Source of the DNA: CAUUJV01 sp963545565 | Lineage (GTDB): Bacteria > Actinomycetota > Actinomycetes > Actinomycetales > Bifidobacteriaceae | Length of the DNA stretch: 10,148 nt | Direction: 5' to 3' | Assembly: GCA_963545565.1 (NCBI GenBank) | Contig: CAUUJV010000020.1 | Coordinates: forward strand, 1-10,148 | Shown: in pieces, positions 1 to 6,047 of the stretch | Layout: every line of letters begins with the position of its first letter | Numbering within the stretch: the first letter of the stretch is position 1 | Translations under genes and position numbers: made by a program | The notes under the pieces: model-generated | Told to the model about the DNA's origin: nothing | Seen by the model: the letters and a program-made list of their open reading frames with translations, nothing else | Database searches by the model: none

Positions 1-44
1 GGGACCGCCGGTGATGTTCCTCCATGTGGCGCTCCAACATGCTT

Positions 45-209
45 ATTTCAATCCACGCTCCCCATGCGGGGAGCGACTTATGCTGCGGTGACGGGAAGGA
101 TACCGTCAGGATTTCAATCCACGCTCCCCATGCGGGGAGCGACTTAACGGGGTCTGTTCCTTCTGGGTATTGGATGATTTCAATCCACGCTCCCCATGCG
201 GGGAGCGAC
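45..209 (-). CRISPR. Type I-C CRISPR array, 3 repeats and 2 spacers in window
   Basis: Three identical 33-base repeats lie at 45-77, 111-143 and 177-209, separated by 33-base spacers at 78-110 and 144-176. Read on the minus strand, the repeat begins GTCGCTCCCC and ends GGATTGAAAT, the usual type I-C form. It folds into an 8-bp stem (CGCTCCCC/GGGGAGCG) with a GCAT loop, followed by exactly 11 bases, which matches the 11-base 5' handle made by Cas5c/Cas5d cleavage in this subtype. The leader-proximal repeat is the one at 177-209, next to cas2. The 44 bases left of the repeat at 45 contain no further repeat although spacers are 33 long. The array therefore either ends there or has one unusually long spacer running out of the window. 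Confidence 0.97.
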
Positions 210-434
210 CGTGCAGATGAACACCTCCATCTCATATTGCGATATGAAAGCATTACCTACAGCTTAGAATTGTATCCGTTTTGCTCAGGCAAACGCAAAA
301 TCCATGTAAACGTGTCCTGTTTCGGGAGTCTTCCAAACACATTAAAGGTGCGAACGCCCCTGATACAGGATGAGCGCTTCGCCATCGCACAATAACATAG
401 CATCGCCTTATCACCCCGGGGAAACCAGCCAAGA
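210..434 (-). promoter_or_regulatory. CRISPR leader between cas2 and the array
   Basis: This 225-base non-coding stretch separates the cas2 stop from the first repeat, the standard leader position in type I-C. It should carry the array promoter and the signal that directs Cas1-Cas2 to insert new spacers at the 209/210 junction. Small symmetric elements are visible: a CCCCGGGG palindrome at 414-421, a CATAT/ATATG hairpin at 233-246, and two GCGATG copies (minus strand) near 380-405. No convincing intrinsic terminator follows cas2, so some operon transcripts may read on into the array. The open frame crossing this region and the array on the plus strand is repeat-derived and not a gene. Confidence 0.75.
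269..298 (-). promoter_or_regulatory. Candidate array promoter in the leader
   Basis: On the minus strand, TTGCGT (293-298) and TACAAT (269-274) are separated by 18 bases. This would start transcription near 262, about 50 bases before the first repeat. The -10 hexamer matches 5 of 6 consensus bases; the -35 matches only TTG. The placement is sensible for a pre-crRNA promoter, but the call rests on two short motifs. Confidence 0.35.
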
Positions 435-725
435 CTATAGCATCATGATATCGTCAACAGGAAGATGTCTCTGCATTCCATGAGATTCGATCTTACTTGA
501 GTACCTGCTACCGAGATTGTAGAAACGTAAACTATCAGTCTTTTCATTCATGATTTCAATCAGGTCGTGTTTAAGTAGAAGATAGTCTGAGGGAGATATG
601 TCACACTCAAAAATGCTGTTCTGCACTCTTTGACCAAATTTCATACAAACCTTTGCCACTCGGCGCAATCGACGCTGCCCGGCTTCCTCACTTGTATTGA
701 CATCGTAAGCGACGACAATAAACAT
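435..725 (-). CDS. cas2: CRISPR-associated endoribonuclease Cas2
   Basis: Cas2 is the small ferredoxin-fold partner that bridges two Cas1 dimers during spacer integration. The protein is 96 residues, the usual family length. It opens with the typical beta strand MFIVVAYDVNT carrying the conserved aspartate D8, followed by RRLRRVAKVCMKFGQRVQNSIFEC, the arginine-rich helix and second strand seen in type I-C Cas2 proteins. An in-frame ATG lies upstream at 743, but the start at 725 is preferred: it gives the family-typical N-terminus, follows an AGGAGG ribosome-binding site at 730-735 by 4 bases, and leaves cas1 and cas2 non-overlapping with an 8-base gap. It is the last gene of the cas operon and is followed by the leader. 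Confidence 0.95.
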   Translation of the reverse strand: MFIVVAYDVNTSEEAGQRRLRRVAKVCMKFGQRVQNSIFECDISPSDYLLLKHDLIEIMNEKTDSLRFYNLGSRYSSKIESHGMQRHLPVDDIMML

Positions 726-733
726 GAATCCTC

Positions 734-1765
734 CTATTTCCACAAGAATGGCGGATATTCATCAAGGTCTCCCCTTACAGAACGGGACAACAGCAGCGCT
801 TGAACGTAAGGAACCATGCCCCACTGAATTTTCTCCTTAAGATAAGGATGTGTCAATGTATCTTGCTTACGTTTCTGCCATTCTGCCAATAATGTTTTAC
901 GACCAGAATCATTCAAAAAGACTCCGCCATTTTCACGATGCTCAAAATCTCTATCATTCATAATTCCGTTATTGACTAGTGTGAGAGCAAAACGGTCACA
1001 CAAAGAGGACCGTAACTCTTCCATGAGATCCAATGCAAGTGACTCACGTCCTGGTCGATCAACGTGAAAGAACCCGATGTAAGGATCGAGCCCGATTCCA
1101 TGCAAAGCAGCAGCACAATCTCTTTCTATGAGGACGTATATAAAGGATAGCAGCGCATTCATATTATCCAGAGGAGGACGCCGGCTGCGTACTTCGAAGT
1201 AGAAGTCATCTTTGTTCCTCAAAATCATTTCATCAAAAGCTCTGAAATATTGTTGAGCAGCCAGCCCCTCTATGCCGCGCAGCTCATCCAGAGTAGCTGC
1301 GGTTCGTGCAGTCTCGACGCTGCGCACAAGCCGCTGAATAGAATGGGAAACCAGATCAACATTGATTCGCATGCCATGATCTCGCTTTGCTCTTTCAAGT
1401 ACCCATCGCGAATTAAAAAGCTTGCCTGTTATCATATTCTTTGCTATAGAAAGAGACTTGTCACTGTCTTCAGAAATTTCAAACTGTTGTTTTCTCAAAA
1501 GCACATTTCGATTTGTCTCACCGAAAATCGAGCAGTAGTACTTTCCACGTGGGGAAAAGAAAGAAAGATTTACTCCCATGTCCGCACATTTACCCATCAG
1601 GGAAGGAGAGGCGCCACCATAGGTAAAACTCAAAATTGAATCCAGCGATCTCAGTGGCACTTTCCCCAGTTTATTTTTACCTGTCTCGACAACGACGTTA
1701 TCATTTTCCAAGGCAAGATAGGCATCTTCTGTCATCACAAACAAAGTATTCAGCAGTTGTCTCAT
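734..1765 (-). CDS. cas1: CRISPR-associated endonuclease/integrase Cas1 (type I-C)
   Basis: Cas1 is the metal-dependent integrase that, with Cas2 (and Cas4 in this subtype), inserts prespacers at the leader-repeat junction. The 343-residue length is normal for I-C Cas1. The N-terminal beta domain contains VPLRSLDSILSF near residues 36-47. The alpha-helical catalytic domain shows E166 in LRGIEGLAAQQYF, H234 in GFFHVDRPGRESLALDLMEE, and acidic residues D246 and E249/E250 in the same segment, matching the family's Glu-His-Asp metal site. The motif RRPPLDNMNALLSFIY at about 195-210 is also typical. The start codon overlaps the cas4 stop as ATGA and has GGGGAG five bases upstream. No break or missing catalytic residue is seen, so acquisition looks intact. 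Confidence 0.97.
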   Translation of the reverse strand: MRQLLNTLFVMTEDAYLALENDNVVVETGKNKLGKVPLRSLDSILSFTYGGASPSLMGKCADMGVNLSFFSPRGKYYCSIFGETNRNVLLRKQQFEISEDSDKSLSIAKNMITGKLFNSRWVLERAKRDHGMRINVDLVSHSIQRLVRSVETARTAATLDELRGIEGLAAQQYFRAFDEMILRNKDDFYFEVRSRRPPLDNMNALLSFIYVLIERDCAAALHGIGLDPYIGFFHVDRPGRESLALDLMEELRSSLCDRFALTLVNNGIMNDRDFEHRENGGVFLNDSGRKTLLAEWQKRKQDTLTHPYLKEKIQWGMVPYVQALLLSRSVRGDLDEYPPFLWK

Positions 1766-2448
1766 ACATGCTCCCCGTCGTTTATATCCAGCATAGAACG
1801 CATATAGTTCTGTACAGACTGAACTTTTGATAACTCAGGTACACACAGTTCCTTCAGAGAGCATGATTTACATGCCTTTGTCGGCCGAACTTTAGGAGTA
1901 TATCCACGTTCGAAGAGACGATGCATTTCTGCAAAGGCAGAACGAACATGTAGCCTCAGCTTTTCGTTAAGTTCAACTTTTTCTCTATGTTTAATTTCTT
2001 GATAAAAAAGAGCTCCTTGCGGAATATCACATGAGAGCATTTCTTCTAGGCACATTGCTTCTGCACAAAGTTGCAAACGATCTGCCTCATCAGTCTTCGG
2101 TCTCCCGTGCTTGTATTCGACGGGATACGCTGTCCACTTTCCGTCCCTGCCTTGCAGCGGGATTCCATCGTCAGATCGATGAAATTCCACCGCATCACAG
2201 TCACCAGAGACTCCCAGAGTACGTGAGAAAACTCGTAAATCACGTAATATCAGCAAATCACCTCTTTGTTCTGACTGAGAATAATCATGGACGCGTTCAT
2301 GTTGTAGGTTTCCTGCGGTCGTCAGATAATTTTCTGACCAGACCTGCTCAATATGTATCAGCGCCCATTGTCTCCTGCAGAAAGAAAAATGCTGGATGCC
2401 AGAAAGAGCAAGCCAGTCGTCTTCAAGGTATTCACTTGACTCTTTCAT
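1762..2448 (-). CDS. cas4: CRISPR-associated exonuclease Cas4 (type I-C)
   Basis: Cas4 is an iron-sulfur PD-(D/E)XK nuclease. In type I-C it associates with Cas1 and trims prespacers while checking for the PAM. The 228-residue protein begins with the family signature LSGIQHFSFCRRQWALIHIE. Cluster cysteines are C24 at the N-terminus and C193, C196 and C202 in the C-terminal CKSCSLKELC. The nuclease core shows D85 in GDCDAVEF, E111 and K113 in PVEYKHG, and the RecB-like glutamine near Q126 in LQLCAEAMCLEEML. A TGA lies in frame four codons upstream of the start ATG, so no longer start is available. There is no clear Shine-Dalgarno sequence, unlike most neighbouring cas genes. The gap from cas7c is 42 bases; the stop overlaps cas1 by four. 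Confidence 0.96.
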   Translation of the reverse strand: MKESSEYLEDDWLALSGIQHFSFCRRQWALIHIEQVWSENYLTTAGNLQHERVHDYSQSEQRGDLLILRDLRVFSRTLGVSGDCDAVEFHRSDDGIPLQGRDGKWTAYPVEYKHGRPKTDEADRLQLCAEAMCLEEMLSCDIPQGALFYQEIKHREKVELNEKLRLHVRSAFAEMHRLFERGYTPKVRPTKACKSCSLKELCVPELSKVQSVQNYMRSMLDINDGEHV

Positions 2449-2490
2449 GATGCACGTTCACAATCATGTAGAGGCCGTTGACATTGATCA

Positions 2491-3336
2491 TTAACAACCC
2501 TCAAGAATTTCATATTTCAAACCAGGAATATTTTCTGCGTCAACAGTGACGTTTCCGCCTTTATCAACGTGGACCGAATGATGGACCTTAGCAGCTGGAT
2601 ACTGTCCGCTTTTACTGTTATGCATAAACCAGACGACTTTCAGGACTTCCATAGAGCCAGAAGGACGTGCTGCACTCTCATCATTCTCAAACAGAGTGAC
2701 TAATGCCTGTTTGATTGCCTCCGCGTCTTCATCGGAGAATCCAGTCTTGCTAGCGAGCTGTGGGCTGATGCTGCCAAACGTTGTATATACCGCTCGACCA
2801 GATACTCTGTACTTCATGCCCATGGTGTCAGAGGATTTGCTTCCATCTTTGGTAGTCTCGCTGTTTACTGACTTGGTAATCTGGATATCATCAATTGCAA
2901 TAGGTTCACATGAAAAAGCCGATTGGATTGTCACTGGTCCTCTGATTCCAAGCGAAACTTTATCAGCATCTTTCGATCCCTTGAAAGCAAAAACTTGTCC
3001 AAACGATCTGACGTCCAGCCATTTTTCGCACGCTTGCGCAAATACAGCATCTTTTATTTTCTTTTCATCTTCCGGAAGATTATCTAAGAAAGTGTTGAAT
3101 CTTTCAGATAAAGAAGAAGCTCCGTCATCACGACGTTCATCAGATTGAACAAAAATTCTGTTTCCCTGATCCTGCAGACGATTCCTGATCTTTCTCTTAA
3201 GAGCAACATCTGATACCTCACCGAATCCTTCGGAAGTTGTCCGTGGACGGTTCCCGTTCAACGGGTCACCATTCGGGTTAGCATTCTCTGCAGAAAATAC
3301 CAGCGCAAAATCTATTTTGTTCTGTAGAGCAGTCAT
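2491..3336 (-). CDS. cas7: Cascade backbone protein Cas7c (Csd2)
   Basis: Cas7c polymerises along the crRNA spacer and forms the backbone of the I-C surveillance complex. The 281-residue length fits Csd2 proteins. The diagnostic N-terminus is present: a RAMP-like strand IDFALVFSAENANPNGDPLNGNRPRTT, followed by the basic helix LKRKIRNRLQD. The central region has VRSFGQVFAF and LGIRGPVTIQSAFS, and the C-terminal part has LKVVWFMHNSKSGQYPAAKVHHSV, all recognisable Csd2 blocks. The start has AGGAG seven bases upstream. It is preceded by a 63-base gap after cas8c, the longest gap inside the operon, where no good promoter or terminator could be found. Confidence 0.96.
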   Translation of the reverse strand: MTALQNKIDFALVFSAENANPNGDPLNGNRPRTTSEGFGEVSDVALKRKIRNRLQDQGNRIFVQSDERRDDGASSLSERFNTFLDNLPEDEKKIKDAVFAQACEKWLDVRSFGQVFAFKGSKDADKVSLGIRGPVTIQSAFSCEPIAIDDIQITKSVNSETTKDGSKSSDTMGMKYRVSGRAVYTTFGSISPQLASKTGFSDEDAEAIKQALVTLFENDESAARPSGSMEVLKVVWFMHNSKSGQYPAAKVHHSVHVDKGGNVTVDAENIPGLKYEILEGC

Positions 3337-3399
3337 TGTTATCTCCTGATCGTATTAGTTACTGAATTAATCAGATAGTTTGTATTGTTTGAATTCTTC

Positions 3400-3795
3400 C
3401 TAGTCTTCTTCTCGCGGAGGATCAGCCTCGTCACTCCGTCGTATTCCCCTCATCAAGAATCTTCTCTGCGCGGAATATCCAAGAAGGAATGGAGGATTTA
3501 AAGGTGATTTATCTTCGAAATCACCCGGTTTGAATTTCAGGATGATATCATCAACGGAGTTTTGGAAATATGGAGCGCCGTTTGATGCCAAAATATATGG
3601 TAACAGTTGTTTATACAGCGCCTGCCAAGTCGAGCTCGGTTTTGCTATAAAATTCGCCATATATTTCACTGCATTAGTCGGCCTCGTATCTGCGATTCCC
3701 TGCCGATATAAAACACCGTTTTCAAAACGATCAGCCAAAGCCAGCAAGCGACCAAACAGGTAATCTCGGTCTGTCCGAGACTCATCCAGATCCAT
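3400..3795 (-). CDS. cas11c: Cas11c small subunit, internal in-frame start within cas8c
   Basis: Type I-C complexes are known to contain a small subunit made by internal translation initiation inside cas8c. Here the signal is clear. A strong AAGGAG (3802-3807) stands 6 bases before an ATG at 3795 and 3 bases before an adjacent ATG at 3798, both in the cas8c frame (residues 509 and 508). The 131-residue product starts MDLDESRTDRDYLFGRLLAL, is mainly helical and ends with the cas8c C-terminus. Its size fits Cas11c. Within the complex it would line the backbone and stabilise the displaced target strand. The 6-base spacing favours 3795. The existence of the protein is inferred from the family and the start signal. 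Confidence 0.75.
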   Translation of the reverse strand: MDLDESRTDRDYLFGRLLALADRFENGVLYRQGIADTRPTNAVKYMANFIAKPSSTWQALYKQLLPYILASNGAPYFQNSVDDIILKFKPGDFEDKSPLNPPFLLGYSAQRRFLMRGIRRSDEADPPREED

Positions 3796-5319
3796 CATTT
3801 TCTCCTTTTCTTCAAAGCTTGGAATAGTTCCTCTGCGTTGCATTTCATCAATGAAATGTTTCTTCCACAGACTGCATGCAACCTCAAAATCACGAATCCA
3901 TCGATTAAGTTCCTTAGAATCTGATCCATAGCTCACTGGTCGTGTTACCCTATGAAAGGCAGAGTTGAGTAACGTTCTTGGTAGTTGTGCACCGTTGAAC
4001 ATGCACTCAATGAGCTGCTGCTTCGTCTTTTTTGCAAAACGTCTATAACTTTCACTATCTGTATCGTCAACAACTCCGTAGCTGCAACGGAGAATATCCT
4101 GATAGCTGGGCGCTCCGATATAGCGTATAAAACTGTTATTCTGCTTGTCATATCTGCTCAATGGCCATGCAGAGTCGGTATGCCAGCGCATAACACTTTC
4201 CAGATAATCCTCTTTCTCGAATTCGCGATAGAATGTGGTACTTAATCTCCCAGTTGTGGCAGCATCAAAGATAACAAGTACGACCTTCTTATGGTGTTGT
4301 TTTAGAATCTGAGCATTCCCATAACCCCTGATGAGGCGATTAAATTGTTTCGCGTAATTGACATCAGTTTCATGTAAAGCTTGTTGTACAGGATCCCGTA
4401 TATCTTCATCTTGCAGTAAAGAGTCCAGAAGATCGTAAGAGTCCGTACTTGGCTTCTCGACAGTATGATCTGGATCTTCTATTGACCATAGAACGATTGC
4501 CTGGCTCCCGGTCAATGATCCATGCGTTCGGATAAGCCAATTCAAAGTAGAATGGATCTTCTGGGATGATGTAGCATCAATCAACAATGCCTCATCTCTG
4601 CTCGAAAAGCGCCCCCGAAAAGTAAAGTTACGCGTGTCGTTTGCCGATATCAATTTGGCATTACGCGCCGTGGGGACAATCTTCTTAGGGAAACTCTCGG
4701 CATTATTAAAAAAGTCAGCTCCGAAAAGATCCAAGCCACACTGATGATTAGCCTTCTGCAAATAACTAATCCACAAATCTCTAATCGCTGGGAGCTCTTC
4801 GACATGAGGATTGCTTTCTTCAGGAATCTGTACGGCAAACCGTACCCCAGTTTTACTCTTCTTATCATTCTTCTTCGTCGGCAGTTCTATTCCAAACGCC
4901 CTAGCATCTTCTGTAATTGAATGTTCGGCTACATAATGATAGATAGCATTAAGATAACGATTGTCTGCTTTCCAAGCTGCCAGCTGTTCCAGATACATGC
5001 CCACTTTATTTGAGTCAACAGCACGATCCAGATATTTAAGTTGATCGCACAGTGGATGGGGATAGAGCGCCGTGCTTGACCTACTCATCGATTTCTCCGT
5101 ATAGGGAACAATGATTTCCTTGGGTTTCTTGTCCATCTCAATACGAATCAGGTTGCCATGTTCATCAAGGGTCACAGTAATCTGCACCGGTAAAGTTGTA
5201 TGGTACAGGGGGAGTAAAGAGTCCTCAACCTTTATTTCAGAACCCGATGAATACATTGGCAGCCCTGCCGCATTCTGCACCACTTCATAAGTTTTCAGCA
5301 GATTTGACCATAGACTCAT
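3400..5319 (-). CDS. cas8c: Cascade large subunit Cas8c (Csd1)
   Basis: Cas8c is the I-C large subunit that recognises the PAM and helps open the target duplex. At 639 residues it is within the usual Csd1 range. Recognisable parts are the N-terminal SLWSNLLKTYEVVQNA, the central nucleic-acid-binding domain with the Csd1-like FTFRGRFSSRDEALLID (about 230-250) and LNWLIRTHGSLTGSQAIVLWS, and the C-terminal helical part ending in FLLGYSAQRRFL, the Csd1 C-terminal signature. The start ATG overlaps the cas5c stop as ATGA, with GGAGGG just upstream. The last 131 residues probably also form a separate small subunit through an internal start (see 3400-3795). No frameshift is visible. Confidence 0.96.
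   Translation of the reverse strand: MSLWSNLLKTYEVVQNAAGLPMYSSGSEIKVEDSLLPLYHTTLPVQITVTLDEHGNLIRIEMDKKPKEIIVPYTEKSMSRSSTALYPHPLCDQLKYLDRAVDSNKVGMYLEQLAAWKADNRYLNAIYHYVAEHSITEDARAFGIELPTKKNDKKSKTGVRFAVQIPEESNPHVEELPAIRDLWISYLQKANHQCGLDLFGADFFNNAESFPKKIVPTARNAKLISANDTRNFTFRGRFSSRDEALLIDATSSQKIHSTLNWLIRTHGSLTGSQAIVLWSIEDPDHTVEKPSTDSYDLLDSLLQDEDIRDPVQQALHETDVNYAKQFNRLIRGYGNAQILKQHHKKVVLVIFDAATTGRLSTTFYREFEKEDYLESVMRWHTDSAWPLSRYDKQNNSFIRYIGAPSYQDILRCSYGVVDDTDSESYRRFAKKTKQQLIECMFNGAQLPRTLLNSAFHRVTRPVSYGSDSKELNRWIRDFEVACSLWKKHFIDEMQRRGTIPSFEEKEKMMDLDESRTDRDYLFGRLLALADRFENGVLYRQGIADTRPTNAVKYMANFIAKPSSTWQALYKQLLPYILASNGAPYFQNSVDDIILKFKPGDFEDKSPLNPPFLLGYSAQRRFLMRGIRRSDEADPPREED
3802..3807 (-). promoter_or_regulatory. 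Internal ribosome-binding site for cas11c
   Basis: AAGGAG on the minus strand lies within cas8c codons for Glu-Lys-Glu-Lys, immediately before tandem ATG codons at 3798 and 3795. It is as strong as the sites in front of cas3 and cas7c, which argues that it is a real initiation signal. Confidence 0.7.
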
Positions 5320-6038
5320 TGCATACCCTCCGCTTCAACAGCCTGGATATTTTCCCCTAGAGTAAAGTTCTTCATCGTAATTGCTGTACTATCTCGGATC
5401 ACTCTTGAATCTAAGGATTCCGACCCCGGAGAGGGAAACTCGATGATTCCGTTCTTCATAGTTGGATTCCAAAACTGCGCAATAAAATCATGAGAAGCAT
5501 TTTCATCTGGATAGGAGAATCCGTAGAACATATAGCCTAAATTCCAATCACCATAATCGTCATAAAAGCTCTTCCCCGCTCCGAAATCACAAGGCTCTAC
5601 ATACCCTTGGCACTCGCGTGTGCCTAAAAAGACGTCACGGCGACCACCCTTTGCAACCGACCTCAACGCTATGTTGTGATGCTTGCTCTCGTCACGATCT
5701 GTTTCAAGATCCTCTCTTTGTGCGTTCCATTCAAAATGAGCACGGACCTGATAGCAGACATCTTTCAAATATGTGTAATAAGAAAGGTCATTCCCTCCAC
5801 TCATTTTGATAGGGCGTATCCCCTTACTTTCAGTCTGAATTTTATTCATGATACGCACAGCATCGATAATCCACACCAGTGTGGGCTTCCAATAGATACT
5901 TTCAGTTATACCTTTCAACGCCTGATATGTGGGAACCTGATAAGAAAACTTCTCACCACCGATTCTGGTGACGGCTTCCGAAAATAGCGCATAGCGCCCA
6001 CTCACCTCAAACTCAATTGAATTTCTATGCTTTTCCAT
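5316..6038 (-). CDS. cas5: Cas5c (Cas5d) crRNA-processing endoribonuclease
   Basis: In type I-C, which lacks Cas6, Cas5c cleaves the pre-crRNA at the base of the repeat hairpin and stays bound to the 5' handle in the complex. The 240-residue protein starts with the RAMP strand IEFEVSGRYALFSEAVTRIGGEKFSYQVPTYQALKGITESIYW. The catalytic residues reported for the Bacillus halodurans enzyme (Tyr46, Lys116, His117) correspond by constant offset to Y49, K119 and H120, in ESIYWKP and ESKHHNIALR. The glycine-rich LGTRECQGYVEPC at about 138-150 is also typical. AGGAG lies six bases before the start, nine bases after the cas3 stop. The stop overlaps the cas8c start by four bases. Confidence 0.96.
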   Translation of the reverse strand: MEKHRNSIEFEVSGRYALFSEAVTRIGGEKFSYQVPTYQALKGITESIYWKPTLVWIIDAVRIMNKIQTESKGIRPIKMSGGNDLSYYTYLKDVCYQVRAHFEWNAQREDLETDRDESKHHNIALRSVAKGGRRDVFLGTRECQGYVEPCDFGAGKSFYDDYGDWNLGYMFYGFSYPDENASHDFIAQFWNPTMKNGIIEFPSPGSESLDSRVIRDSTAITMKNFTLGENIQAVEAEGMQ

Positions 6039-6047
6039 CCATGTCTC

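Noticed and set aside
24..395. Open frame on the plus strand crossing the CRISPR array and leader, with a repeated peptide SIHAPHAGSD
   Set aside because: The peptide repeat is simply the translated CRISPR repeat; repeat plus spacer is 66 bases, so the frame stays open by construction.
414..421. CCCCGGGG palindrome after cas2 as an intrinsic terminator
   Set aside because: An 8-base palindrome leaves no room for a loop, and no T tract follows on the minus strand.
726..743. Longer cas2 start adding six residues (MEIGGF)
   Set aside because: It would overlap cas1, lacks a ribosome-binding site, and places the AGGAGG inside the coding region. The start at 725 gives the normal Cas2 N-terminus.
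3337..3399. Possible internal promoter or hairpin (CTGAATTAATCAG) between cas8c and cas7c
   Set aside because: The symmetry has two mismatches and a weak AT-rich stem, and no -35/-10 pair of acceptable quality was found.
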